A DNA stretch of 64,000 nucleotides from Salinicola avicenniae (GCF_023736115.1 NZ_JAKQZC010000002.1:372001-436000), one strand, 5' to 3'. Shown: positions 50,639 to 59,882, numbered from the stretch's first letter. A program made the numbers and translations. The notes: generated from the sequence alone by a model not told the origin.

Positions 50639-51628
50639 TTACGCAGTCTCAGTGAGCTTGATGGTCGCCCCGGGGCGGGTGTTGAGGTGGATCGGGTTGG
50701 ACTGCGCCTCGAGGTCGATGCCCTTGTTATGGGGAAGTGGCTCGGCGCTCGAGTAGAGCGGCAGACCAACGGTATTGACCGTTTCGAGGTAATCGCCCGG
50801 CGCGAAACGGGTGATGAGCTTATCGACGGTGCCCGTCGGCTCGACGTAGGCCGCGGTGTCTTCGACGAAAGCCTGACCCTTCACGGTGCCGCGGTAACGC
50901 TCCCAAACGATGCCACCAAACTCGAACGATTCACGGGCGTCATCACGCAGGCGCTGGCTCATCTGGTAGCGGTAGGTCTCTTTCACGCTGGAGTGTGAGA
51001 TCAGCTTGCGCCAGAACGACTTGCCACAGAGCGCGTGCGCGCCAGCGAAGATGGTTTCGCCCATCCCCTCTTCGATCGCCTCCAGCACATCCAGGCACTT
51101 CATCTGCACGTCAGTGCTGGCCGTGCCGAGCGCGAAGTTGATCGTCTTCTGCTTGATGCCGAAAGCGCTGTAGAGGTCGACCAGCACGGTGCTGCCGTCA
51201 GCGTCGAGGATCTTGCCTTTGATCGCACCGATGCGGTGGTACTCGTGGGTGACGTCGATGCTGCGCGCCATCTTGGTGAGGCGCTGGTTGCGCAGCGTCT
51301 CGATGGCTTGCAGCTGGTTTTCGGTACCGAAGGCGCGAACGTTCTGTGTCTCGTCCGCCAGCAGCGTGGCGCGGGTCGGCAGGTGCAGCGCGGAGAACGT
51401 GACGCCGTGGCGTTTATCACCGGCGAACACCGTACCGGGGGCTCCGCGCTCCTTGGTCGGTACCAGCTGCAGCTGGCCGCCGGATTTCTCGATCACCATC
51501 GAGGTGGTGGTCAGCCCTTCGGCCTGAAACCAGCCAAGCTCGCCGAGACGACGCGGGACGTATTCCTGCTCGTTGATGGCCGCCGTCAGGCTGGTGACCG
51601 TGAACAGGTCGGTTTCAAACAGATTCAT
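50639..51628 (-). CDS. Major capsid protein (lambda gpE family)
   Basis: A 329-residue protein (MNLFETDLFTVTSLTAAINE; YVPRRLGELGWFQAEGL; DVLEAIEEGMGETIFAGAHA) of the lambda gpE type with the HK97 fold. It builds the capsid shell. It follows the decoration protein gene in lambda order. Confidence 0.94.
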   Translation of the reverse strand: MNLFETDLFTVTSLTAAINEQEYVPRRLGELGWFQAEGLTTTSMVIEKSGGQLQLVPTKERGAPGTVFAGDKRHGVTFSALHLPTRATLLADETQNVRAFGTENQLQAIETLRNQRLTKMARSIDVTHEYHRIGAIKGKILDADGSTVLVDLYSAFGIKQKTINFALGTASTDVQMKCLDVLEAIEEGMGETIFAGAHALCGKSFWRKLISHSSVKETYRYQMSQRLRDDARESFEFGGIVWERYRGTVKGQAFVEDTAAYVEPTGTVDKLITRFAPGDYLETVNTVGLPLYSSAEPLPHNKGIDLEAQSNPIHLNTRPGATIKLTETA

Positions 51629-51690
51629 GAGGCGTTGCTCCTGAGATTTTGCGAGGTGTCAGCTCTGCGGCGGCAGAGAGGTTGGTTCGA

Positions 51691-52050
51691 TCAGCGGACG
51701 ACGATGCCGGCGCTGTCCAGCGCTTTGAGCGCGGTGGTCTTCTGGGCATCGGTGATGCCGTCCGGCCAGGCCAGGCACTCGTCGTGAACTTCGCAGTCAC
51801 GCGAGTGAACGACGCAGGACACGGGGCCGGCAGTGGCGTCCGTCGGCGCGTAGAGAATCGCGGCGGCGGTCTTGGTTGCATCGCTGGCACCGGGCGCCAG
51901 CGCGACGAAATCGCCATCGGCGTTCTTCGCCAGCACAGTGCCGGCGGAATGATTGCCCGCCGCCAGAACGCCCTGCTCGCGCGAGCGCTGGCCGTTGGCT
52001 TCGGACACGACGTGTTCCCCCGTCCAGCGGGGTTCGGTGATCATTGTCAT
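51691..52050 (-). CDS. Head decoration protein (lambda gpD family)
   Basis: A 119-residue protein (EPRWTGEHVVSEANGQRSRE; ILYAPTDATAGPVSCVVHSR; DCEVHDECLAWPDGI) with the gpD pattern. It trims the expanded capsid and stabilises it. Confidence 0.9.
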   Translation of the reverse strand: MTMITEPRWTGEHVVSEANGQRSREQGVLAAGNHSAGTVLAKNADGDFVALAPGASDATKTAAAILYAPTDATAGPVSCVVHSRDCEVHDECLAWPDGITDAQKTTALKALDSAGIVVR

Positions 52051-52104
52051 GAGTTGCTACCTCTGGGAGGGAGTGGCGCGGAGCGCCGGGGTAATGTGCC
52101 GGCG

Positions 52105-53211
52105 TCAGGCCGACGGTTTGCGATTGAAGCGGCTATAGATCTTCGAGTGATCGAGCGCGGTGGACTGGCCGCCACCCTCGGGCGAGTGATGACCGTTGAT
52201 GTTCATGCGATTGCCGTGAGCAGCCGCAACGTCATAGACGTACTCGGAGGCTTGGTCTTCGGCCATGCCGTTGCCGATCAGCTTCTCGAGCAACTGCGGC
52301 TGACCGGTGGTCTGGCACGCCTTGACGATGGCAACGACTCGGCCGCGCTCGGCAGTGACAGCGGCTTGCGCCTGTTCCTGCCCACTCACGCCGGCCTCGA
52401 TCTCGGCAACCAGTTCAGGATGAGAGTCGCGCAGGCTGGCCACGGTCGGCGTCGCGATCAGCGCAACGATGCGATCGCCCAGATCCGCCGCCTGCGCCTC
52501 GGCCTCTTCCGGCGTGAGATCGAAGGCGAGCGCCAGTGCATCGGCGGCGGTCATCGGTGCATTCTGGCGACTCGCCAGTTTGGCCTTGGCCTGCTCGGCA
52601 CCGTGGGCCATCGCCTTGGCGAGACCCGCGAGCGAGGCCGCGGCCTTCGTTTCAACCATGACCGCGTCGGCCAGGCCCAATTCGACGACCTCCTCGGCGG
52701 AGAGGATGGTGCCCTGGCCGTCGTCGCCCTTGATCAGCGCCTGCATGCGTTCGCGGTTGGCGTCTCCGACACGAGCGATGTAGTGCGCCATGATGCCGTC
52801 GGCGATCTTGTCGAGATCACCCGCCAGCGCGCGCAGCTCATCGGCGTTGCCGATCGCCACCGTCCACGGGTTGTGGACCATCATCCAGGCGCCGAGGCCC
52901 ATATTGACTGTGTCCCCGGCTGAAGCGATGACAGACGCGATGCTGGATGCCTGGCCCAGCACGTTAACGGTCACGTTCGCTTGGTGATCGCGCAGGTAAT
53001 TGGCAATAGCGATACCGTCGGTGACACTGCCGCCGGGGCTGTTGATGTCGATGGTAATCTCGTCGAGCACACCCAGCCCTTTGATCGCGGACATGAACGC
53101 CTTGGACGAGACGCCGCTGTCATCCCACCAGCTCTCGCCGATCTCGCCGTCGATGGTGATGTGCGCTGCCTTGGAGTTACCGGCTTGCGCCTTGGCCGTG
53201 AACCATTTCAT
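52105..53211 (-). CDS. Prohead protease-scaffold (ClpP/S49-like)
   Basis: A 368-residue protein. The N-terminal ClpP-fold domain has DITIDINSPGGSVTDG-like EITIDINSPGGSVTDGIAI, a serine in GQASSIASVIAS and a histidine in WMMVHNPW. The C-terminal half is helical and rich in Ala/Glu, a likely scaffold (like lambda gpC/Nu3). It overlaps the portal gene by 4 bases. Confidence 0.92.
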   Translation of the reverse strand: MKWFTAKAQAGNSKAAHITIDGEIGESWWDDSGVSSKAFMSAIKGLGVLDEITIDINSPGGSVTDGIAIANYLRDHQANVTVNVLGQASSIASVIASAGDTVNMGLGAWMMVHNPWTVAIGNADELRALAGDLDKIADGIMAHYIARVGDANRERMQALIKGDDGQGTILSAEEVVELGLADAVMVETKAAASLAGLAKAMAHGAEQAKAKLASRQNAPMTAADALALAFDLTPEEAEAQAADLGDRIVALIATPTVASLRDSHPELVAEIEAGVSGQEQAQAAVTAERGRVVAIVKACQTTGQPQLLEKLIGNGMAEDQASEYVYDVAAAHGNRMNINGHHSPEGGGQSTALDHSKIYSRFNRKPSA

Positions 53212-54716
53212 TCGTCGTTATCCTCGTCTTCGGTGGAGAGAGCCTCGACGGCGGCCTGCAGCGCGCCGTTCTTGCCGGTGGTGCGCGGGTCGGAATCAAG
53301 CACCAGGCTGTAGCGCGCGGCACTCTTATTGCCCTTGTCGATCTCGGCGTCGAGCTGCTCGAGCGACCAGCCGCGCTCACCGGCGGCCTCGCTGCGCGGC
53401 TTGAAGCCTGCGCGAACTTCCATGACGTCAGCGGTGACTTCCTTGAGCGGATCGACCCACGCCCACTTCGGCGCAATCCAGTCGATGGCAAGCAATTCGC
53501 CGCGTCGCTGCCAGTAATTAGCGATGCGCAGCACTCCACTGGTGACGGCGACATCGAGCCACTTAGCGGCGATACGCCGGCACCACTGATGAACGATGAG
53601 ATGCGCCTGCAATGCTTCCGCTCGTCGCCGAAACTCCAGTAGGCCGGCGCGGATTGAGGAGTAGTTGACGCCCTTGAGGTCGCCGGTCAGCTGCTCGTAG
53701 GTGATGCCGGCGCCCCTGGCCAGCGCCAGCAGTTCGGTGCGCAGCCACTCGGTGTAGTTGCCGCCAATATCCGGAGCGGATCCGAACTGCACTTCCTCGT
53801 CGTCTTCCAAGTAATGGATGCCGCCGGGAGTGAATTCGCTGATGGGGTCGTGCTCGGACTCCCCTGGCGTGCTGACCAATGTGCCGAAATCAGGACCGTC
53901 ATCGTCAGTGTCCGCAGTGGTCTTGCGCTTCACGAATGCGCCGAACAGCTGGGCGAGCTTCTGCCGCGCCAGCGTGGCGTCCTGCATCTCGTCGATCTCA
54001 TAGAGTCGAACAATGACGCTCGTTAGCTCCGGAACGCCCCGCAGCTGCCCCGGACGTGTGCGGCGGTACATGTGAACGACGGCGTCCGCCGGCACCGGCA
54101 CGCGCTGATTGATCTCGGCGGTGAGCTGCTCATGCGGGTGATAGCGCCACAGGTGATAGGCGGTGCGGGTGCCGATGGCGTCGAACTCGATGCCCATCTT
54201 GACCAGCCGGCCACTCAGCAAGCTGTTGTAGTTGGGATCGAGGTGCTCCGATTCGATCAGCTGCACCTGCAACGGCACACTCAGGCCATCGCTGGTGCGT
54301 CGGTACCGAAACCGCGCCAGCGCCTCGCCGGCCTCGAACTGGGATCCGGTCGCCAAAGACGTCAGGCCGTAGAAGTCGTCAATGCCATCGGCATCGCACT
54401 CCTTCACCCATCGGTCCCAGAGCGCCTGAATCTGGGCGTCACTCCACTGGGGCTTGATGCCAGTGCCAATCAGGTTGGTGACATAGCTCTCTTTCGCGCC
54501 GCCTGCATAGGGGTTGTTGCGGATGGCGTTGTGGCTACGGGATTGCAGCAGTGGCAGCGAGTGCGCGATCGGCATGTTCGGGCAGCTCAGCACATTGCCC
54601 TTGCCGGCCATCCGGCGCCCCATCGAACCACCTTCGTAGGCCTGGTTTCTGACGGGCACGAGCTGCCCGCCGCGCATCGTCATCCGGATGCGCGGTTTGG
54701 CGACGTGTGCGGTCAT
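53208..54716 (-). CDS. Portal protein (lambda gpB family)
   Basis: A 502-residue portal (LPLLQSRSHNAIRNNPYAGG; DFYGLTSLATGSQFEAGEAL; RGAGITYEQLTGDLKGVNYS) of the lambda type. It forms the dodecameric DNA channel. The ATG overlaps the gpW stop by one base. Confidence 0.94.
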   Translation of the reverse strand: MTAHVAKPRIRMTMRGGQLVPVRNQAYEGGSMGRRMAGKGNVLSCPNMPIAHSLPLLQSRSHNAIRNNPYAGGAKESYVTNLIGTGIKPQWSDAQIQALWDRWVKECDADGIDDFYGLTSLATGSQFEAGEALARFRYRRTSDGLSVPLQVQLIESEHLDPNYNSLLSGRLVKMGIEFDAIGTRTAYHLWRYHPHEQLTAEINQRVPVPADAVVHMYRRTRPGQLRGVPELTSVIVRLYEIDEMQDATLARQKLAQLFGAFVKRKTTADTDDDGPDFGTLVSTPGESEHDPISEFTPGGIHYLEDDEEVQFGSAPDIGGNYTEWLRTELLALARGAGITYEQLTGDLKGVNYSSIRAGLLEFRRRAEALQAHLIVHQWCRRIAAKWLDVAVTSGVLRIANYWQRRGELLAIDWIAPKWAWVDPLKEVTADVMEVRAGFKPRSEAAGERGWSLEQLDAEIDKGNKSAARYSLVLDSDPRTTGKNGALQAAVEALSTEDEDNDE

Positions 54717-54952
54717 CAGAGTCCCTTCGTGGTCCGGGTGAGTCGGGTGCGGCTGCGCCGGCGGCGGCTGGGATCGTGTAGCGCCACCTCGGCAGCGATG
54801 TCTCTCTCCAGCGTCCGCAGCTTGTCGATGTCGGCGGCAGCGTACTGAACGGTGCGGCCGTTATGGGTGACGCTGGTAACGCGTGCGCCGCTGGCGAGAT
54901 CCACGATCGCCTGCTTGACCCGCGCCAGATCCGTTGCGGTGTAGGCAGCCAT
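54716..54952 (-). CDS. Head-tail joining protein gpW family
   Basis: A 78-residue protein (TDLARVKQAIVDLASGARVT; VQYAAADIDKLRTLERDIAA) of the gpW type, a small connector at the portal. It sits between terminase and portal, as in lambda. Confidence 0.9.
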   Translation of the reverse strand: MAAYTATDLARVKQAIVDLASGARVTSVTHNGRTVQYAAADIDKLRTLERDIAAEVALHDPSRRRRSRTRLTRTTKGL

Positions 54953-54961
54953 GGTGACTCC

Positions 54962-57034
54962 TCAGATTCTGGGTTTGAGCACGCGCGGGCGCTTGCGGCG
55001 TTTGCGCGTGGGTTCGGCGGCGGTAGCCTCGACTCTCTGCGTCTCACCGTCAGGCGTCAGGACAAGCATGTTCCGGTCCCACTCCTCCGCCCAGGCTGGC
55101 GGTGCCTGCCAGTCGATCTTCTCGGCGTTGAGCAGGATGTAGATTGATAGCGCGTAGACGCAGAGGTCGAACGCTTCGTTGGGGCGCTTGCCCGGACGTG
55201 ACCACTTGCCATTGCCGGGGTCGCGAACTTCGTAGGTCAGCTCTTCATACCACCAGCGCCCGAGCCAGTGCGGCGTATGGATGTAGCCGGCACCGGGGTC
55301 GTCCCGATCGATCATCTGCGCGACCACGTCCTTCAGCAGATCGGTACCGAGTAGATACAGAGGCACATCGCCGCGGGCGCTGCTCTTGCGATTCTTGCGC
55401 CCAGAGTTGTCCGGCCATGTCTTACGAACCCGATGCATGGTCTTGGCGCTGCCGCCCTTGAACAGGTACACGCGGCTCTGCAGACCATCGCGCGCGAGTC
55501 GGCGGTACCAGTCGTAGGCCTGAGACGTCACCGACTCGGTGCCGTCGCCCTCGCCGCCTGTATCGACGCCCATCGCAACGATCGGCATGCGGCGGTCACT
55601 ACCATCAGCCAGCCGGTAGGTGCGGTGCAGCACATCACGCGTCAGCAGGTCCCAGTCCTCGGGCTGGGTAGCCGGGCTGATCGACCTCGGCGGCCGGTCG
55701 TTATCCGGCCCGCGGTCTTCCTTGATGTTGAATCGATCTACTACCCAGGTCTCTCGATCCGGGCCCCAGCCGTGAACTTGCACGACGAAGCGACGATTCT
55801 TGCCACCCTGCACATCGACCGATGCCGTGAGGAAGCGAACCCCGACGGGAACGGTGCGATGCTCAATCTGCTCGGCACGATCGAGCAGACGCTGACTACT
55901 GCGCTGAGTGGTCGCACGACGGAATTTATACGGGCGGCCCCAGTCGGTATTGATCACCGTCTGCAGGCTCTGCTGGCTATCGGTGAGCTGGTAGGTCTCT
56001 TCGGCACGAGCCAGTTTGTCCGCCAATGATCGCCAGGTCTGGAATGCGGCGGCCGGGCCTTCCATCCAGAATGAGGCGATGCGCGTCTTGCGCGGCGTGC
56101 CCTTGAGCTCGCCTTCGGCCGTCAGTGATTGCCCTTCCGGCACCCAACGGCCGTTGAGGTTGAGCTCGCGTTTATGGCGCGGATCGATCTCACAAGCGCA
56201 GTGCGGGCAGAACGCCACGCCGCTATCCAGATTGAAGGTTTCCAGCACTGGCATGAACCAGCGTCGGCAAGACGATTGTGGGCACTGCCAGAACCAGCGG
56301 CGGCGGTCGCCCTGGTTGTAGAGATCGAGAATGCCGGATGTTGGCGGCGCCATATGAGGCTCGTTGTCCGGCTGCCGCCAGTCCTCGTTGGTGATCAACC
56401 GACCCGGCGAAGACTCCGCCAGCGTCATGCCGGTGGAGCCGAATGTCTGCGTGCGTTTGGTGCCCATCAGGAACGCCGAACCCTCACCGTCGACGTCATC
56501 CTCGATGCGGTCGTAGTCGGTGATCAGCACGAACTGATAGTCGGAGCTGGCCAGCACGTTCTTGGAGGGCCACTTTATGCCTAGGTAGTTGCCGGCACGA
56601 AACGTCTTGTCGTGGACGTTGTTGTCATGCCCCCGCGGGCTAAGCCGTGCGGTCAACTTGGGCGAGTACGCCAGCATGCGATCAATGCGCTTCTTGCTGA
56701 ACTCGCGTGCCTTGTCCTCTGAAATCTGCACGATCAACCCATCGCCCGGGTCGCACTCGATCTTGTAGGCGACATAACCGTCCACCAGCGCGTTCGTCTT
56801 ACCGGTACGCGCCGGGCCGACGAAGATCACCGCGTCGTAGCGACGCGAGCCCATGCAGTCGAGCGGCTCGGTCATGTAGGGCGTGGCATCTGGACTCCAG
56901 TCGCGCACCGTGCCGTCGCCGCCGACCACCTTCATCACGTCTGCGGCCGCCTCGCTGGCTCGGATGCGCCGCGGCGGACGGATAAGCTCGGCCACGTCTC
57001 GCCGGATCATCGCGGCACTGGCAAAGCTACCCAT
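54962..57034 (-). CDS. Terminase large subunit (GpA family)
   Basis: A 690-residue ATPase-nuclease. The Walker A motif is in VGPARTGKTNALVDGY, followed by VQISEDKAREFSKKRIDRML and a cysteine-rich zinc segment (CPQSSCRRWF, CPHCACEIDP). The nuclease half includes MGVDTGGEGDGTESV. It cuts and packages concatemeric DNA. The ATG at 57034 follows GGAGG by 7 bases and overlaps the small subunit stop. Confidence 0.95.
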   Translation of the reverse strand: MGSFASAAMIRRDVAELIRPPRRIRASEAAADVMKVVGGDGTVRDWSPDATPYMTEPLDCMGSRRYDAVIFVGPARTGKTNALVDGYVAYKIECDPGDGLIVQISEDKAREFSKKRIDRMLAYSPKLTARLSPRGHDNNVHDKTFRAGNYLGIKWPSKNVLASSDYQFVLITDYDRIEDDVDGEGSAFLMGTKRTQTFGSTGMTLAESSPGRLITNEDWRQPDNEPHMAPPTSGILDLYNQGDRRRWFWQCPQSSCRRWFMPVLETFNLDSGVAFCPHCACEIDPRHKRELNLNGRWVPEGQSLTAEGELKGTPRKTRIASFWMEGPAAAFQTWRSLADKLARAEETYQLTDSQQSLQTVINTDWGRPYKFRRATTQRSSQRLLDRAEQIEHRTVPVGVRFLTASVDVQGGKNRRFVVQVHGWGPDRETWVVDRFNIKEDRGPDNDRPPRSISPATQPEDWDLLTRDVLHRTYRLADGSDRRMPIVAMGVDTGGEGDGTESVTSQAYDWYRRLARDGLQSRVYLFKGGSAKTMHRVRKTWPDNSGRKNRKSSARGDVPLYLLGTDLLKDVVAQMIDRDDPGAGYIHTPHWLGRWWYEELTYEVRDPGNGKWSRPGKRPNEAFDLCVYALSIYILLNAEKIDWQAPPAWAEEWDRNMLVLTPDGETQRVEATAAEPTRKRRKRPRVLKPRI

Positions 57035-57533
57035 GCGCGACCTCCGGATCGTCATCTTCGGCCATCACGGCCTGGTACATCTGCTCGCGCAGGTTGTCGG
57101 TCACGCGCTCGACCAATTCCAGCCCTTCCGGCGCCAGGCCGGCATCGCGCTCGAGCAGGTCTGGCAAGGAGTCCAGCGCGCTTGCCATCGCTTTGGCTAG
57201 TCGGCTCATCTCACGGTGTGCATCCTCGACCGGCACCAGGAGGCGCATCTCGCGCTCGAGCTTCACGCGCTCATTTTCAGACTGAAACCACGCTTTGCGA
57301 TCCTGCGGTGGGTATTCGTCGGGAGAGAGAGCGGCAGATCCGATCCGGTCGGAGTAAAGAGCCGGGCCGGCATCTTTCAGCGCGTAGAGGTTGGCACCGT
57401 TTCGGCTGCCCGCCGGCACGACGCCGGCTTCCTTCAGCCGCTTGCGGACAGTATCGCGGTGCAGTCCAAACGCATCGGCCAGTCTGGAGATATTCCAGTT
57501 GTAAGCCTCTTCAAGGCGATTGATCTCTGCCAC
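57027..57533 (-). CDS. Terminase small subunit (Nu1-like)
   Basis: A 168-residue protein with an N-terminal helix-turn-helix (WNISRLADAFGLHRDTVRKR) and a helical C-terminus, consistent with lambda Nu1-like DNA recognition. It starts with GTG at 57533. It overlaps the large subunit gene. Confidence 0.87.
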   Translation of the reverse strand: MAEINRLEEAYNWNISRLADAFGLHRDTVRKRLKEAGVVPAGSRNGANLYALKDAGPALYSDRIGSAALSPDEYPPQDRKAWFQSENERVKLEREMRLLVPVEDAHREMSRLAKAMASALDSLPDLLERDAGLAPEGLELVERVTDNLREQMYQAVMAEDDDPEVAHG

Positions 57534-57769
57534 ACGCTGGTCATCCTATTTTCGGCACCGTCCCCTTATCCGCTTCGGCACCATCGGCACCTCTAAACCC
57601 AGCCAGCATGCGTCCTGCAGACCGGTGCTGCTGCCGACCCAGTGCTGCCGAAATTTAGCCAAAGACCGGGGTTCGAATTCCCCGTGGCACGGTTTTCCAT
57701 GCCAGGAAGGACCCACAATTTTTGTAGGCGCACCAGTCTGGTGCATGCCCGTCGAGGCTCCCATTCTGA
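57534..57769. other. Intergenic region with a tRNA T-arm-like sequence
   Basis: A 236-base gap inside an otherwise tightly packed late operon. At about 57666-57684 the sequence CCGGGGTTCGAATTCCCCG resembles a tRNA T-arm, but no tRNA body was found. On the minus strand the region is open and would encode a peptide with the GIRTP string common in frames crossing tRNA 3' ends. It may be a remnant of a former tRNA or integration. Confidence 0.4.
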
Positions 57770-58480
57770 TCATCGTGCCGTTCTGATCGTATGCTCGATG
57801 GCATCATCCATGTGCTTGACTCCCCGGCGGCGCACAACCATATCGGCGACCTGTTGAAACCGAACCTCTTTGCCGTACCCGGGCAGCTCATCGATGAAAT
57901 GCAGGACCGCTTGCATCCGGCGCTTGCTTGTCCGCTGATAGACGCCGATCGGACGTTCACCTCGACGCATGACGAAGTACGGCTTGGCTTTTCGGCTGGT
58001 TGCGTTCTGGTGGCCGTCCGGAGACGCGCGCAGTTCCGATAGAATCTTGGTGTAAGTGCCAGCGCTGATGTTCCCAGCTCGATTAAGCCGTGCACCGCGC
58101 CCGGGCACTGTTGCCCAACCATGCGGCAGAATGCCTGCATGTTGCAGCGCGCGTTCGTGGCGCTTGGCGTTTCGTCGCGTTCCTGTCGTCTGGGGCAAAA
58201 GGTACTTGGCCGGCGGAGTGCCCTTAAAAGCCTCGTCCCGAATCCAGATCCATGCCTGCAGATCGTTCTTTGTCGCTGGACGCAGCCGAACGGAGTTGAC
58301 GGTGAAGGCTGTGGGATTGTCGAAAATCCCTTTCAGGTGCCCCTTTAGTGAATCCCGAACATCTTGGCCCGTGCGCGTGATTGCTAACGCCTGAGCAAAA
58401 GGAATCTGTCTTGGCATGTGCGCCAACCGACGACGCAGCTCATCAAAACCCTGTAACTCGATACTGACCGCCAAACTCAT
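57770..58480 (-). CDS. Phage virion morphogenesis/tail-associated protein
   Basis: A 236-residue basic protein (LQGFDELRRRLAHMPRQIPF; DVRDSLKGHLKGIFDNPTAF; YLLPQTTGTRRNAKRHERAL) resembling phage proteins encoded near terminase genes, broadly similar to HK97 gp10-type or tail completion proteins. The exact role is uncertain. The ATG at 58480 follows AGGAGG and overlaps the Rz1 stop. Confidence 0.6.
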   Translation of the reverse strand: MSLAVSIELQGFDELRRRLAHMPRQIPFAQALAITRTGQDVRDSLKGHLKGIFDNPTAFTVNSVRLRPATKNDLQAWIWIRDEAFKGTPPAKYLLPQTTGTRRNAKRHERALQHAGILPHGWATVPGRGARLNRAGNISAGTYTKILSELRASPDGHQNATSRKAKPYFVMRRGERPIGVYQRTSKRRMQAVLHFIDELPGYGKEVRFQQVADMVVRRRGVKHMDDAIEHTIRTAR

Positions 58481-58773
58481 GGACACACCTCCTCGAGCAT
58501 CCCGCGCATCTCCAGCGCCCAGTCGGTAAGCCGACGCTCGCGGTCCTGCAGCATCCAGTAGTCATCGTCTGCCAAGCACTGCAGCTGGCTCGACTCAATC
58601 ACCGGAAGCGCTGGCATCGGCGGCACCGTGCATTCAGGGCTGGTCGGTGTCGCTACTGTCGTCGCGCAACCGGGGATCGCCGAAAAGCTCAGGGCGAACA
58701 CCAGCGCGGCGCTGGGCCATCTGTTCACGCTCGACCTCCCGTGCCTGCGCCTGATCAGCGCGCTGGCGCTCAT
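58477..58773 (-). CDS. Outer-membrane spanin lipoprotein (Rz1-like)
   Basis: A 98-residue lipoprotein with a lipobox AIPGC near the end of the N-terminal hydrophobic segment, a short Pro-containing region (TVPPMPALPVIES) and a helical tail. It is encoded in a different frame and starts inside the Rz-like gene, the classical Rz/Rz1 arrangement. With Rz it fuses the two membranes in the last lysis step. Confidence 0.8.
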   Translation of the reverse strand: MSASALIRRRHGRSSVNRWPSAALVFALSFSAIPGCATTVATPTSPECTVPPMPALPVIESSQLQCLADDDYWMLQDRERRLTDWALEMRGMLEEVCP

Positions 58774-58945
58774 TGATTCGTCGTTCGACTGCGCGCGTCT
58801 GTTCGATGCCCTGTGTCCGCGCCTTGGCCTTATCCAGCTCATCCCGAGCGGCATCGCGCTGGCCCCGCATCAGCAGCGCGAGAGAGGTCAGCACTCCGAC
58901 CACTACCGCCACTCCAGCGACCAGCCAGCCGTAGAGCCGACTCAT
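58634..58945 (-). CDS. Inner-membrane spanin (Rz-like)
   Basis: A 103-residue protein with one N-terminal membrane segment (LYGWLVAGVAVVVGVLTSLA) and a long charged coiled-coil region (RDAARDELDKAKARTQGIEQ). It starts at 58945 overlapping the holin-like gene (ATGA). The overlap with Rz1 supports the assignment. Confidence 0.82.
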   Translation of the reverse strand: MSRLYGWLVAGVAVVVGVLTSLALLMRGQRDAARDELDKAKARTQGIEQTRAVERRINERQRADQAQAREVEREQMAQRRAGVRPELFGDPRLRDDSSDTDQP

Positions 58946-59169
58946 TGCAGCCGGCTCCGGATGTAGTCGTCGATAGCCTTCTGCGGGATCAGACGTGCGA
59001 CCACGCCGGCAAACCCGACCACGGTGGCGAGTGCCGCGAAGGCCCACCCTGGCAGGACGCTCTGCCAATGAGTGAGAATCGGCTGAAGCGAGTAGAGCAG
59101 CGCCGCGAGAATGCCGAGCCGCACGGACCACAGCTTGTGCGCCTTGCGCGCCTCGGGTACCAGCTTCAT
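58942..59169 (-). CDS. Small two-helix holin-like protein
   Basis: A 75-residue protein with two membrane segments (WSVRLGILAALLYSLQPIL and WAFAALATVVGFAGVVARLI) and a charged tail, which fits DUF7940-type phage membrane proteins. It lies in the lysis block and is translationally coupled to Rz. It could be holin or antiholin. Confidence 0.7.
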   Translation of the reverse strand: MKLVPEARKAHKLWSVRLGILAALLYSLQPILTHWQSVLPGWAFAALATVVGFAGVVARLIPQKAIDDYIRSRLQ

Positions 59170-59528
59170 CGATCCCGCTCCGTCTTGAGTTGCAATTGAC
59201 CGGTCCAGCCGTCATCGGTCGCCATATGCGTCGTCGCGTTGCACGCGGCCAGCTGCGTGTCAGCCACGCCGAGTCGGTACCGGATCGCCGCCAGCTCGGC
59301 ACGGGCCGCATCGCGCGTGCCCTCGAACCGCCCGGCCTTCCGCTGCTCTTCGACGAGCGCGTACCACAGGCCATAGCCAACGGCCTGTTGCGCCGCCTGG
59401 GCGCTATCCAGCCGGCGGTCGGCATCGCTGGCCTGCAGCTGCGATACCACCGCCCAGGCAAAGCAGACGGCCGCCACCAGCAGATGCGAGCGGCTATCAC
59501 GGGAGAGCTTTCCAATCCATCGGATCAT
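59166..59528 (-). CDS. Lysis-region protein with one N-terminal membrane segment
   Basis: A 120-residue protein with an N-terminal hydrophobic segment (HLLVAAVCFAWAVVSQLQA) followed by a charged helical domain. The topology resembles an inner-membrane spanin, but a better Rz candidate is next to it. It overlaps both neighbours by a few bases. Confidence 0.6.
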   Translation of the reverse strand: MIRWIGKLSRDSRSHLLVAAVCFAWAVVSQLQASDADRRLDSAQAAQQAVGYGLWYALVEEQRKAGRFEGTRDAARAELAAIRYRLGVADTQLAACNATTHMATDDGWTGQLQLKTERDR

Positions 59529-59857
59529 TTCCGCCTCAGTGCCGACGCCACGTCAGCGATGTTGTCGAGCAGCCGATCGACGCGCTTCTCGAAGCCATGA
59601 ACGCCGATGTAGCCCAGGAACGCCGCGAAGAATCGGCCCGTGTCAGGCTCGAACCCGAAATGCTGGATGAACGGTAGCGACGTCCACGCGAGAAACCCCA
59701 CCATCAGGGTCTCGATCCAGCGCTTGGGATTGCGCAGCCCGCCAGACGTGAGCACACGCAGCAAGGACATCAGCACCGCGCAGAGGGCGGCCGCTTGTGC
59801 CGGCTCCTGGGCGAACACATAGACCGTCAGCCAGGCCTGAGTGAATTGGTCCGGCAT
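59525..59857 (-). CDS. Phage holin, lambda/HP1-type
   Basis: A 110-residue protein with three hydrophobic segments (AALCAVLMSLLRVLTSGG, ETLMVGFLAWTSLPFI, FFAAFLGYIGVHGF) and a charged C-terminus. It resembles lambda-family holins (Phage_holin_3). It forms the membrane lesion that frees endolysin. Confidence 0.78.
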   Translation of the reverse strand: MPDQFTQAWLTVYVFAQEPAQAAALCAVLMSLLRVLTSGGLRNPKRWIETLMVGFLAWTSLPFIQHFGFEPDTGRFFAAFLGYIGVHGFEKRVDRLLDNIADVASALRRK

Positions 59858-59882
59858 CTCGATCCCCGGTGTTGTCGCGCGG

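Noticed and set aside
51649-52923. Long open frame opposite the protease and decoration genes
   Set aside because: Antisense to lambda-type head genes with intact motifs; no evidence of its own.
57666-57684. Complete tRNA gene in the terminase region
   Set aside because: Only a T-arm-like segment is present; no acceptor, D-arm or anticodon arm fits on either strand.
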